Source: Chloroflexota bacterium (GTDB lineage Bacteria > Chloroflexota > Dehalococcoidia > Dehalococcoidales > UBA3254). From it: a stretch of DNA of 20,809 nucleotides. The notes beneath the pieces are model-generated. The model was not told the DNA's origin. It did not search any database and saw only the letters and a list, made by a program, of their open reading frames with translations. Below are positions 7,875 to 15,117 of the stretch, piece by piece (the stretch's first letter is position 1; the number at the start of each line of letters is the position of its first letter). The DNA lies in contig JAGDMY010000001.1 of NCBI GenBank assembly GCA_017860765.1, forward strand, positions 1-20,809, written 5' to 3'. The position numbers and the translations under genes are program-made.

Positions 7875-8318
7875 GTGGCCAAGGTAATTGCAGTTTGCAG
7901 CAGCAAGACCAAAGGGGTTAGGAAAGAGGATGTCAGATGCGGAGTCCTGAAGACCGAGTACGGTCTGGAGGGTGATGCTCATGCCGATTCGGGCTGGCAC
8001 CGTCAGGTGAGCCTGCTGGCGGTGGAGAGCATCGATAAGATGAGAAAGCTGGGTTATGAGGTTGGACCCGGCGATTTCGCCGAAAATATTACCTGTGAAG
8101 GGATTCAATTGCTATCGTTGCCTGTAGGCACCCGCCTGACAGTAGGAGACGGCGTGGTATTGGAAATTAGCCAGATAGGAAAAGAATGCCATTCAGGTTG
8201 TGCTATCTTTAAGCAGACCGGGAAATGTATAATGCCTAAAGAAGGTGTATTTGCCCGGGTGATCAAGGGCGGACCGGTCAAGGCAGGTGACACCATAGAG
8301 GTCCTCAGGAAGCCATGA
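7875..8318 (+). CDS. MOSC domain-containing protein
   Basis: MOSC proteins are Moco sulfurase C-terminal-type domains that carry persulfide sulfur, often to molybdenum enzymes, or detoxify N-hydroxylated substrates. I chose the GTG at 7875: GAGAAGGA ends 8 bases upstream and the protein then starts MAKVIAVCSSKTKGVRK like its family; an in-frame ATG at 7854 would add seven residues with a weaker site. The 147-residue protein has GLEGDAHADSGWHRQVSLL near residue 30, GDFAENIT near residue 66, and the conserved IGKECHSGCAIFKQTGKCIMP (residues 101-121), with Cys105 as the usual sulfur-carrying candidate. Its TGA overlaps the nadA ATG as ATGA. Near a cysteine desulfurase and molybdenum cofactor genes, sulfur delivery to Mo enzymes is plausible. 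Confidence 0.9.
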   Translation: MAKVIAVCSSKTKGVRKEDVRCGVLKTEYGLEGDAHADSGWHRQVSLLAVESIDKMRKLGYEVGPGDFAENITCEGIQLLSLPVGTRLTVGDGVVLEISQIGKECHSGCAIFKQTGKCIMPKEGVFARVIKGGPVKAGDTIEVLRKP

Positions 8319-9232
8319 AAGATCTGGATCGCGAGCTGGTTGATAAAATCCGCAAACTGAAGGACAAACGCAGTGCGGTGATTTTAGCCCACAACTATGA
8401 GCTGGGTGAGGTGCAGGACATCGCCGACTTCGTGGGAGACTCCCTGGAACTCAGCCAGAAGGCGGCTAAAACCGATGCCGAGGTAATAGTATTTTGCGGG
8501 GTCCATTTTATGGCCGAAACCGCTTCTATCCTTTGTCCCGATAAAGTAGTCCTGCTCCCGGATATGAACGCTGGATGCCCCATGGCCAATATGATTACGG
8601 GTGCCCAATTAATCGCCAGGAAGAAGGAACTGCCCGGTTATGCGGTGGTGTGCTATGTAAATTCTTCGGCAGAAGTTAAGGCTGAATCAGACGTTTGCTG
8701 CACCTCTGCTAATGCCGTCAAGGTGGTCAATAGCATCGAAGCCCGGGATATCCTGTTTGTCCCGGACCAGTATCTGGGACATTACGTATCGACCAAAGCC
8801 AACAAAAACATGGCGTTCTGGCCGGGTTATTGTCCGACGCATGCCCGCATTCGCGCGGAGGATATTTTGCGCGCCAAATCTGAACATCCCCGGGCTAAGG
8901 TAGTGGTCCATCCGGAATGCCGTCCGGAGGTGATCGCCCTGGCTGATGAGGTGTTGAGCACCGGCGGAATTATACGCTTTGCACGTTCCACGACAGCCAG
9001 AGAAATCGCGATCGGCACCGAGATAGGCATCATCTACCGATTGAGAAAAGAGAACCCGGACAAGACCTTTATTGCAGTTTCAGAACAGGCCATATGCCCC
9101 CGTATGAAATTAATAACCCTGGAAAAAATTTTGTGGTCATTAGAAGAAATGAAGCCGGAGGTAAAGGTCCCGGAAAAGATCCGAATCAGAGCTAAAAAGG
9201 CCGTAGATAGAATGCTCGAAATCGGAAATTAG
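8315..9232 (+). CDS. nadA: quinolinate synthase A
   Basis: Condenses iminoaspartate with dihydroxyacetone phosphate to quinolinate in NAD synthesis. The 305-residue length matches the short thermophile/anaerobe form. All three expected [4Fe-4S] ligands are visible: Cys88 in NAGCPMA, Cys173 in WPGYCPTH and Cys261 in AICPRMK. Other marks are LAHNYELGEVQDIADFVGDS near residue 24, YVNSSAEVKAESD near residue 114, and HPECRPEV near residue 199. It is translationally coupled to the MOSC gene upstream by ATGA overlap. nadB and nadC are not in view. The downstream ferredoxin starts 21 bases later; an electron-transfer or cluster link is possible but only by position. Confidence 0.95.
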   Translation: MKDLDRELVDKIRKLKDKRSAVILAHNYELGEVQDIADFVGDSLELSQKAAKTDAEVIVFCGVHFMAETASILCPDKVVLLPDMNAGCPMANMITGAQLIARKKELPGYAVVCYVNSSAEVKAESDVCCTSANAVKVVNSIEARDILFVPDQYLGHYVSTKANKNMAFWPGYCPTHARIRAEDILRAKSEHPRAKVVVHPECRPEVIALADEVLSTGGIIRFARSTTAREIAIGTEIGIIYRLRKENPDKTFIAVSEQAICPRMKLITLEKILWSLEEMKPEVKVPEKIRIRAKKAVDRMLEIGN

Positions 9233-9253
9233 CCAGATACGGAGACGCCATTC

Positions 9254-9463
9254 ATGAAAGCTAGAATAGACCGGGATTTGTGTGTCGGGATCGGGAACTG
9301 TGTTGCCGTAGCCCCGACGGTTTTTAAACTGGATAAAGAGAATAAAGCCACGGTTCTGGATCAGTCCTCCGTGAGCGAGGAAAAGCTGATGAGCGCGGCC
9401 GAAAGCTGCCCTGTTAACGCTGTGATTATAGAAGATGACCAGGGGAATCAGGTCTATCCGTAA
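9254..9463 (+). CDS. small single-cluster ferredoxin (3Fe-4S or 4Fe-4S type)
   Basis: A 69-residue electron carrier with one cluster-binding pattern: Cys10 and Cys16 in LCVGIGNC, with Gly13 where four-cysteine ferredoxins have a second cysteine, and Cys52 in the typical SCPVNAVII motif. Three cysteines suggest a [3Fe-4S] cluster or a [4Fe-4S] cluster with a non-Cys ligand, as in P450-associated bacterial ferredoxins. It follows nadA by 21 bases and ends with a hairpin, so it is probably the last gene of the MOSC-nadA operon. Its redox partner is unknown. Confidence 0.9.
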   Translation: MKARIDRDLCVGIGNCVAVAPTVFKLDKENKATVLDQSSVSEEKLMSAAESCPVNAVIIEDDQGNQVYP

Positions 9464-9464
9464 A

Positions 9465-9480
9465 AGCCAGGTAGCTGGCT
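9465..9480 (+). terminator. hairpin after the ferredoxin, weak terminator candidate
   Basis: AGCCAG, loop GTAG, CTGGCT form a perfect 6-bp stem two bases after the ferredoxin stop codon. It is followed by GTTTACCCTTC, only a poor T-tract, so termination may be partial or Rho-dependent. The following 113 bases to the next start show no strong promoter. Confidence 0.42.
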
Positions 9481-9593
9481 GTTTACCCTTCTTCCCCGCT
9501 CTCCCGCCAAGATAAAGGGCATCAACTAAGGCTAAACACAGGCTACAATTTTTGATTAGAATATTAAGTAGAATTACCGGTGAGGGTATAAAT

Positions 9594-10784
9594 ATGAGAC
9601 GGGTATATCTAGACCATGCGGCAACAACCGCCATACTGCCTGAAGTCAGGGAGGCGATGCTCCCTTATCTGGGCGATTACTTTGGCAACCCCTCTTCCCT
9701 GCACGATTGGGGAGACCCCGTGCGAGAAGCCCTTGATAAGGCCCGTCAACAGGTAGCCACGCTGATAGGAGTCACTGAACCCGAAGAGGTGATTTTTACA
9801 GCCTCCGGAACCGAGAGCAATAATTTTGCCATCAAAGGCCTAGCGTTGGCCCAACAAAGCAAGGGGAAACATATCCTTATTTCAGCTATCGAGCATTTCT
9901 CAGTCATGAATTCCGCCAAAAGTCTGGAGAAACTGGGGTTTGAAATAACCCCGGTACCGGTTGGCAAGGACGGTCTGGTGGATCCTGAAGAGGTCCGTAA
10001 AAATATCCGTCCGGATACCGTCCTGGTCTCAATCATGCACGCTAACGGCGAGGTTGGCACTATCCAACCGCTCCAGGAAATAGCCCGTTTCACGCGTGAA
10101 AGGAAAATAGTTTTCCATACCGATGCCGTGGCTACCTGTGGAACGGTAGCGGTAAACGTGAAAGAACTGGGAGTTGATGCATTGAGCCTGGCCGGCAGCC
10201 AGTTTTACGGGCCCAAAGGCAGTGCTGCCCTGTGGGTAAGGCGGGGCGTAAGGATTTTACCTCTGCTGGATGGGGGGATTCAGGAGGGAGGCCGACGGGC
10301 GGGCACCGAAGATGTCCCGGCCATCGTAGGGCTGGGCCAGGCTGCCGAAATAGCCGTTAGGGACATCCCGGGCAGAATTCTTAAACTGAGTCCAATGCGC
10401 GATAAATTATTAAGACAACTGCCCGAAAAAATTAAGAACGTGCTGGTCACAGGTCACCCTCAGAGGCGTTTACCCGGCCATGCCAGCTTTTGCATAGAGT
10501 TTGTCGAAGGTGAGTCGATGTTGATGCTGCTGAACAGCCAGGGGATCGCCGTTTCCAGCGGCTCTTCCTGCACTTCCCGGGCTTTAAAAGCTTCCCATGT
10601 TTTGATTGCGATGGGTTTTTCTCATGAAATCGCTCAGGGTTCAATCCTGTTCACTTTGGGCATCGATAATAATGCCGAAGATATTGATTATGTACTGGAG
10701 GTAATGCCGCCTATCGTCGACAGATTGAGGCAAATGTCGCCCTTATATTCCAAATACGTTAAAGCATCTAAAGGAGGCCAATAG
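9594..10784 (+). CDS. IscS/NifS-like cysteine desulfurase homologue lacking the PLP lysine (probable pseudoenzyme), upstream of iscU
   Basis: A 396-residue protein of the class V aminotransferase/IscS fold; ATG 9594 was chosen because GTGAGGG lies about 7 bases upstream and the protein then begins [18 protein letters not shown]. Compared with the canonical homologue at 5070, the Schiff-base lysine is replaced by Gln203 in [11 protein letters not shown] (SGHKLYGPKG in the other), the phosphate-binding Ser and His become Ala200 and Ser202, the PLP contacts Asn and Gln become Gly152 and Ala180, and the substrate-binding Arg becomes Leu352. Yet Cys326 in the persulfide loop ([11 protein letters not shown]), His101, Asp177 and the trans-acting Thr238 are retained. 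The reading frame is intact. Cysteine desulfuration by the usual PLP chemistry is unlikely; a persulfide-relay or IscU-partner role is more plausible. It overlaps nothing, and iscU starts 1 base after its stop. Confidence 0.9.
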   Translation: MRRVYLDHAATTAILPEVREAMLPYLGDYFGNPSSLHDWGDPVREALDKARQQVATLIGVTEPEEVIFTASGTESNNFAIKGLALAQQSKGKHILISAIEHFSVMNSAKSLEKLGFEITPVPVGKDGLVDPEEVRKNIRPDTVLVSIMHANGEVGTIQPLQEIARFTRERKIVFHTDAVATCGTVAVNVKELGVDALSLAGSQFYGPKGSAALWVRRGVRILPLLDGGIQEGGRRAGTEDVPAIVGLGQAAEIAVRDIPGRILKLSPMRDKLLRQLPEKIKNVLVTGHPQRRLPGHASFCIEFVEGESMLMLLNSQGIAVSSGSSCTSRALKASHVLIAMGFSHEIAQGSILFTLGIDNNAEDIDYVLEVMPPIVDRLRQMSPLYSKYVKASKGGQ

Positions 10785-10785
10785 T

Positions 10786-11175
10786 ATGCCGGTCTATAGT
10801 GACAAAGTGATGGAGCATTTCATGCACCCTCGCAACGTAGGGGAAATTGAACAGCCTGATGGGGTCGGGGAGGTAGGTAATCCGGTATGCGGGGATATGA
10901 TGACCTTTTACATCAAGGTCAAGGATAACCGTTTGGAGGACGTCAAATTCAAGACTTTCGGCTGTGGAGCCGCCATTGCAGTCTCCAGCATGGTCAGCGA
11001 AATGGCCAAAGGAAAGACCCTGGAGGAAGCCAAAAAAATTACTCCTGAACTGGTGGCCCAGGAACTGGAAGGTTTACCAAAGCAAAAATTCCATTGCTCG
11101 AACCTGGGCGCACAGGCTTTAAACAAGGCAATCAGTGATTATGAGAGCAAGAAGCAGGGAGGGGAGAAAAAATGA
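10786..11175 (+). CDS. iscU: Fe-S cluster scaffold protein IscU/NifU N-terminal domain
   Basis: A 129-residue scaffold on which [2Fe-2S] and [4Fe-4S] clusters are built. The three conserved cysteines are Cys35 in NPVCGDMM (with Asp37), Cys60 in FGCGAAIAVSSM and Cys104 in KFHCSNLG. The N-terminus YSDKVMEHFMHPRNVGEI is diagnostic. The HscA-binding LPPVK is only partly kept as LPKQK, and no hscAB genes are visible. RBS GGAGG is inside the end of the upstream gene and spacing is one base, so expression is coupled to the PLP-deficient IscS homologue. Its stop overlaps the next gene as ATGA. Confidence 0.95.
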   Translation: MPVYSDKVMEHFMHPRNVGEIEQPDGVGEVGNPVCGDMMTFYIKVKDNRLEDVKFKTFGCGAAIAVSSMVSEMAKGKTLEEAKKITPELVAQELEGLPKQKFHCSNLGAQALNKAISDYESKKQGGEKK

Positions 11176-11369
11176 AAGCCAAGAGACCTGAGAAGAAGGA
11201 ACAGCAGTGGTGTCCTTACTGTGAAGACGAACTGGTCAATTCTCAGCTGCCATATTGCCAACCGTGCAAATTAGAAACCTTTTATTGCCCGGCCTGTGGC
11301 AAGCCGGTACCGCGTCTGAAGAGAATTTGCCCCAGCTGCGGGGCTCCAATGAAACCGAAAGGTGCTTAA
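11172..11369 (+). CDS. small double zinc-ribbon protein
   Basis: A 65-residue protein dominated by four CXXC pairs: Cys14/17 (WCPYC), Cys29/32 (YCQPC), Cys39/42 (YCPAC) and Cys53/56 (ICPSC), which would bind two metal ions, probably zinc. Basic ends flank the fingers. It overlaps iscU by ATGA and must be co-translated, so it could serve Fe-S assembly or a zinc/redox sensing role. The family is too generic to fix a function. Confidence 0.85.
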   Translation: MKAKRPEKKEQQWCPYCEDELVNSQLPYCQPCKLETFYCPACGKPVPRLKRICPSCGAPMKPKGA

Positions 11370-11447
11370 GGAATACTTAAGTTTTCCGCAACCGGTCGAT
11401 AGCACCGAGAGGAAAAACTGACCGCTTATCGGCAAGAAAGTAAAGCT

Positions 11448-11933
11448 ATGGCAGAAATAAAAGATAAATTGACCATTGTCCTTTTCAGCGATGACCTGGA
11501 TAAAGTCCTGGCAGCCTTTATGATTGCGACAACAGCCGCCAGCATGGGCACAGAAGTAAGCATGTTTTTTACTTTCTGGGGTTTGAATGTGATCAGAAAT
11601 AGTGAAGTTAAGATAAAAAGCAAGGGCATTATGCGCAAAATGCTCAACATCATGAACCGCGGTAGTGCCAGGCGGCTGAAGTCATCCAAATTCAATATGC
11701 TGGGTCTGGGTACCTGGATGATGAAAAAGATCATGAAAGCATCGAACATGCCTTCCCTGGAAGAGCTTTTAAAAATGGCCCGGGAAATGGGAATCAAATT
11801 GATTCCCTGTTCTAATACTTGCGGCATGATGGGGCTGCCGGAAGATGCCTTTATCAACGGAGTCCTGACCCAGGCAGGGGCCGCCTATTTTCTTTCAGAG
11901 GCTAAGGAGTCCCGGGTAACCCTTTTCATCTAA
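11448..11933 (+). CDS. DsrE/DsrF-like family protein (DsrE2 type)
   Basis: A 161-residue protein that starts with the DsrE-type strand and loop DKLTIVLFSDDLDKVLAAF, contains ASMGTEVSMFFTFWGLNVIR near residue 31, and ends with a conserved cysteine pair, Cys121 and Cys125, in IPCSNTCGMMG, followed by a hydrophobic AAYF tail. DsrE2-type proteins take part in sulfur transfer, usually with TusA-like partners; here TusA follows directly, which supports such a role. The start lies after a 78-base gap containing an imperfect inverted repeat, with a weak AGAAAG ribosome site. The protein is rich in methionine. Catalytic details of this family are poorly known. Confidence 0.85.
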   Translation: MAEIKDKLTIVLFSDDLDKVLAAFMIATTAASMGTEVSMFFTFWGLNVIRNSEVKIKSKGIMRKMLNIMNRGSARRLKSSKFNMLGLGTWMMKKIMKASNMPSLEELLKMAREMGIKLIPCSNTCGMMGLPEDAFINGVLTQAGAAYFLSEAKESRVTLFI

Positions 11934-11957
11934 GTGGTAACTCGAGAGGAGATTTTG

Positions 11958-12191
11958 ATGAAAGCAGACGAAAGTCTGGACTGCTTCGGACTGATGTGCC
12001 CGATGCCGATAGTTAAAACCGCCCAAAAGATGAAAACGATGAAAGTAGGGCAGATCCTAGAAGTCACCGCCACAGATAAAGGAATCAAAAAGGATATGCC
12101 AGCCTGGTGTCAGGCTACTGGCAACGAGTGCCTGGGGTTAGAAGACCAGGGAGAAGAAATCAAAGTCTATGTAAAAAAGACCAGGGAATAA
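11958..12191 (+). CDS. TusA/SirA-family sulfur carrier protein
   Basis: A 77-residue sulfurtransferase-type carrier. The ATG at 11958 was chosen because AGGAG precedes it by 5 bases; an in-frame GTG at 11934 would add eight residues. The diagnostic CPMP motif is at residues 14-17 (Cys14 carries the persulfide in the family), followed by IVKTAQKMKTMKVGQ. Further cysteines are Cys9, Cys51 and Cys58. The MPAWCQATGNE segment is typical of the family. It starts 24 bases after the DsrE-like stop codon. In other bacteria such pairs move sulfur, and in YedF proteins the two domains are fused in selenium metabolism. Which acceptor it serves here is not shown. Confidence 0.92.
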   Translation: MKADESLDCFGLMCPMPIVKTAQKMKTMKVGQILEVTATDKGIKKDMPAWCQATGNECLGLEDQGEEIKVYVKKTRE

Positions 12192-12199
12192 AAGGCCAT

Positions 12200-12251
12200 C
12201 TGCTTTCAACTCCATAATGGAAAAAACATCTAAAGCAGGCCCGGTGCCTGC
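12200..12251 (+). other. overlapping alternative hairpins downstream of the tusA-like gene
   Basis: CTGCTTT (12200-12206) pairs with AAAGCAG (12232-12238) across a loop that contains a TCCA/TGGA mini-hairpin. GCAGGC (12235-12240) pairs with GCCTGC (12246-12251) across CCGGT. The two structures share bases 12235-12238, so they are mutually exclusive. No T-tract follows. It may be a 3' end structure, an attenuator, or chance. The rest of the 229-base gap up to mobA holds a promoter candidate and no other gene that I see. Confidence 0.35.
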
Positions 12252-12355
12252 CTCCTGCATATCACGATAACTCTCGATTGTGCTCTCATCTTTTGGATTT
12301 ATGATTCCCATCATCATTATTCCCTAATAGAGACGAAAATATCTAATGTCAGATG

Positions 12356-12386
12356 TTGACTATTATGGTAAAATAGATAGTAGAAT
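12356..12386 (+). promoter_or_regulatory. promoter candidate for mobA-moeA
   Basis: TTGACT at 12356-12361 is near-consensus for -35. TAGAAT at 12381-12386 is the best -10, at a long 19-base spacing. The position, 35 bases before the mobA start, is suitable; the spacing weakens it. Confidence 0.4.
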
Positions 12387-12420
12387 ATGACATAACATCG
12401 GGAGGAACGTACACACACCT

Positions 12421-13047
12421 TTGGATGTCGGCTATATCATTCTGGCCGGTGGTAAAAGCACCCGTCTAGGTAGAAATAAGGTCTTCGAAATCATCGGTCA
12501 GAAGAGTTTACTGGAGAGAGCGGTATCCTGCTTGTCATCCTTTAAGAGTGAAATCATCGTTGTGAAAGCTAAAGATTCCTCTCTGCCTGAACTTACGGGA
12601 TATCCCGAATTAAGGATAGTAACAGATGTCTATCCGGGCAAAGGCTCATTGGGTGGAATCTACACTGGACTGGTCGCTTCCAAGGCATTTTATAATATGG
12701 TAGTAGCCTGCGACATGCCCTTTCTTAATTTAGACTTGCTACGTTATATGATTGATCTTGCCCGGGAATACGATGTAGTAATCCCCAAAGTCGATGACGA
12801 GATATTAGAGCCTTTGCATGCCGTATATTCCGGAAATTGCATCCCTCCTCTGGAATTTTTAATCAAGCAAAATAGGCTTTCTATATTAGAGCTTTTTCCT
12901 ATGGTGAAAGTTAGAAATGTAGCTAATTCGGAAATCAATCAGTTCGATCCGCAACATCTTAGCTTTTTCAATATTAATACTGAGGCGGACTTGCAAAAAG
13001 GTCTAAAGTTGGCAGGAAAAGAGGGTTTTAAAAGTGATAAGTGTTGA
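12421..13047 (+). CDS. mobA: molybdenum cofactor guanylyltransferase MobA
   Basis: Transfers GMP from GTP to molybdopterin to form MGD. The 208-residue length is typical. The nucleotide-binding motif IILAGGKSTRLGRNK spans residues 6-20, and the metal-binding ACDMPF follows near residue 98. The TTG start is the only reasonable in-frame start; GGGAGGA lies 14 bases upstream, a long spacing. Its final residues overlap the GTG start of moeA by 14 bases. MobA-like proteins can be hard to tell from other nucleotidyltransferases, but the moeA neighbour supports this call. Confidence 0.9.
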   Translation: MDVGYIILAGGKSTRLGRNKVFEIIGQKSLLERAVSCLSSFKSEIIVVKAKDSSLPELTGYPELRIVTDVYPGKGSLGGIYTGLVASKAFYNMVVACDMPFLNLDLLRYMIDLAREYDVVIPKVDDEILEPLHAVYSGNCIPPLEFLIKQNRLSILELFPMVKVRNVANSEINQFDPQHLSFFNINTEADLQKGLKLAGKEGFKSDKC

Positions 13048-14305
13048 ACAGGCACTGGAAAAAGTTTTAAGCAGCATACACCTGCTGGACGAAGAGGAGC
13101 GTCCTCTTATGGAATGTCTGGGGCAGGTGCTGGCAGAGGATATTCGTTCGGATATCGATGTTCCACCCCAGGACAATTCAGCTCTGGATGGCTATGCACT
13201 GAGGTCGGTGGATATCAAAGGGGCCAGCCCCCAGAACCCCCGCCTATTGCGCGTAATCGATATGATAATAGCTGGCGGCACTCCTAAAAAATCCGTTGAG
13301 CCCGGGACTGCGATCAGGATCATGACCGGAGCTCCCACGCCCGGGGGGGCTGATTGTGTAGTGGGCTTTGAGGATACCGACGAGACTAAGAGGTCTCTTA
13401 CCTCTAAAGGGGTACCGGATGAGATTGCTATCTTAACCGAAGAAAAGGCTGACTCTAACATTCGTAAAGCCGGTGAAAGTATCCGGAAGGGTGACCTGGT
13501 ATTAGCCAGAGGAACTATCATCCGGCCTTCTGAGATTGGGGTCCTGGCTTCTATGGGTCGCTCCAAAATAAGAGTCATCCGGAGACCGATAGTAGCCATT
13601 CTGGCCACAGGCGATGAGCTTACTAACCTGGGCGAAGCCCTGACAGAGGGGAAAATCTACAACAGCAATACTTACAGCGTCGCCGCTCAGGTCTTGCGGG
13701 AGGGAGGAGTCCCCAAGCTCCTGGGGATAGCTCTGGATAACGAGACTTCCGTGGTCAATAAAATTAACCAGGGATTGGATGCCGATTTACTGATTACTAT
13801 CGGCGGCGTTTCCATGGGCGACTATGACGTAGTCAAAGACGTTCTGGCTAAACAGGGTGAAATCGTGTTCTGGAAAGTGCGCACCAAACCAGGCAAACCG
13901 CTGGCTTTTGGGACTATTAAAAGGATAGGTAAGGGCCAGTCTGCCAGGGACCTGCCTCACCTGGGACTGGCAGGCAACGCCGTGAGCTGCATGGTCAATT
14001 ATGAGTTATTTGTACGTCCGGCGATATTAAAAATGATGGGAAGGAAGAATTTGGCCAAACCCACCATAGAGGCCATTATCGAAGATAATATCGCCAATAA
14101 CGATAGCCGCCGCATCTTTGCCAGGGTGATTGTGGAAAAAAGAGAAGGTCAATATTATGCCAGGTTGACGGGACCGCAGGGTTCCGGCATTTTGACTTCC
14201 ATGGCCATGGCTAACGGACTGGCCATCGTTTCGGAAGATAAAGCTCTGGTAAAAAGCGGTGAGAAGCTGCAGGTGATGATGCTGGATTGGTGTCAGGATA
14301 TCTAG
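13034..14305 (+). CDS. moeA: molybdopterin molybdotransferase MoeA
   Basis: Inserts molybdate into adenylylated molybdopterin. At 423 residues it has the full MoeA architecture: N-terminal linker and domain with VPPQDNSALDGYALRS (residues 43-58), GTAIRIMTGAPTPGGADCVV near residue 95, a MoCF-like middle domain with PIVAILATGDEL near residue 184 and TIGGVSMGDYDVV near residue 255, then WKVRTKPGKPLAFG, GLAGNAVSCMVNYE near residue 313 and a C-terminal beta domain. The start is GTG inside the mobA end, so the pair is translationally coupled. About 77 bases separate it from the next gene. Confidence 0.95.
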   Translation: MISVEQALEKVLSSIHLLDEEERPLMECLGQVLAEDIRSDIDVPPQDNSALDGYALRSVDIKGASPQNPRLLRVIDMIIAGGTPKKSVEPGTAIRIMTGAPTPGGADCVVGFEDTDETKRSLTSKGVPDEIAILTEEKADSNIRKAGESIRKGDLVLARGTIIRPSEIGVLASMGRSKIRVIRRPIVAILATGDELTNLGEALTEGKIYNSNTYSVAAQVLREGGVPKLLGIALDNETSVVNKINQGLDADLLITIGGVSMGDYDVVKDVLAKQGEIVFWKVRTKPGKPLAFGTIKRIGKGQSARDLPHLGLAGNAVSCMVNYELFVRPAILKMMGRKNLAKPTIEAIIEDNIANNDSRRIFARVIVEKREGQYYARLTGPQGSGILTSMAMANGLAIVSEDKALVKSGEKLQVMMLDWCQDI

Positions 14306-14347
14306 TCGAGTCTATTTAAAGCCGGTCTGTGACACTGGCGGTTGACA

Positions 14348-14353
14348 TATAAT
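14348..14353 (+). promoter_or_regulatory. possible -10 box (TATAAT) for the DUF362 gene
   Basis: A perfect TATAAT lies 30 bases before the TTG start in a 77-base gap. A TTGACA directly abuts it (14342-14347), which is too close to be its -35; no good -35 exists at 16-18 bases. The element may still be functional with a weak -35. Confidence 0.3.
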
Positions 14354-14382
14354 AAAAATAGACTTCTTAAGAGGAGAGTATC

Positions 14383-15117
14383 TTGCTAGTCGAGGCTTCA
14401 GAATTTTCCTTCAAAGCTTCACCTGAAATAGCCAGAGCCAGGCGCGTGCTTATTAAACCCAGCGCCGCTTATCCCTCTCCCTATCCGATGACCACCAGCC
14501 CGGAGATGATTTCCAGGATTATTGAGGGCATTCGTGAAGTCAGTGATGCTGACATCCTGATATTGGAAGGTACGCCAGGAGGGGTCCCGATTTATCCCAT
14601 TTATCAGGCCCTGGGTTACAACTTCCCCAGGGTCCTGATGTTAGACGTCAAGGACTGCATCTGGGTAGAAGTTGATAATCCTCTGCCCAAACCATTTGCG
14701 GTTCCTACTTTCTGGATTCCCAACGTCATTCTGTCCAGTGATTATCTAATCACAGTTTCGACATTGAAAATTATTAACGATAGGCCTGAGTTCAGTGTGA
14801 TGAATCTACTTTCCACCTTACCCAGCACAAAGTACGGGAACCGGTCTTCCACGGGCTGGGACAGCCTGTACAGCCTGGGTATCGATAAGGTGCTGGCGGA
14901 CCTTTATTTCACCTTACCTTTTGATATGGGTATCATTGAAGCCCAGCAAAAGTTTACCGGAAAGGGACCCCAAATTAACCAGGGAGCTGTAGAAAACCTG
15001 GGCAAAATTTTTATCGGCGAACCTTTTGATATTGATGATGAAGCCTGCCAGATACTTAACCTCAAGTCGGAATACCTAGATTTGATCAAAGTGGCCAGAG
15101 TGGGATTCGAGGCTTAG
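14383..15117 (+). CDS. DUF362 domain-containing protein
   Basis: A 244-residue protein of the DUF362 type. The start is TTG: GAGGAG at 14371-14376 gives 6 bases spacing. Recognisable parts are RRVLIKPSAAYPSPYPMTTS near residue 20, EVSDADILILEGTPGG near residue 52, and VILSSDYLITVSTLKI near residue 111. Many DUF362 proteins carry a ferredoxin domain and occur with Fe-S or metal enzymes; this one has no clustered cysteines. Function is unknown. Its 3' end overlaps acylphosphatase on the other strand by 4 bases, so transcription converges here. Confidence 0.75.
   Translation: MLVEASEFSFKASPEIARARRVLIKPSAAYPSPYPMTTSPEMISRIIEGIREVSDADILILEGTPGGVPIYPIYQALGYNFPRVLMLDVKDCIWVEVDNPLPKPFAVPTFWIPNVILSSDYLITVSTLKIINDRPEFSVMNLLSTLPSTKYGNRSSTGWDSLYSLGIDKVLADLYFTLPFDMGIIEAQQKFTGKGPQINQGAVENLGKIFIGEPFDIDDEACQILNLKSEYLDLIKVARVGFEA

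Noticed and set aside
7798..7887. 29-codon ORF before the MOSC gene
   Set aside because: It has no recognisable content and overlaps the likely promoter and ribosome site of the MOSC gene.
7740..8108. Minus-strand open frame overlapping the MOSC gene
   Set aside because: No homology seen, no ribosome site, and it opposes a conserved MOSC protein.
9552..9593. Upstream start extending the second IscS homologue by 14 residues
   Set aside because: No ribosome site, and the ATG at 9594 matches the family N-terminus with GTGAGGG upstream.
10186..10240. Taking Lys208 in GPKG as the PLP lysine of the second IscS homologue
   Set aside because: That lysine is present in both homologues after the catalytic one; the Schiff-base lysine position itself is Gln203.
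14342..14370. TTGACA at 14342 as the -35 of a promoter for the DUF362 gene
   Set aside because: At 17 bases the -10 would be TCTTAA, overlapping the ribosome site region; the adjoining TATAAT is a better -10 but lies too close.
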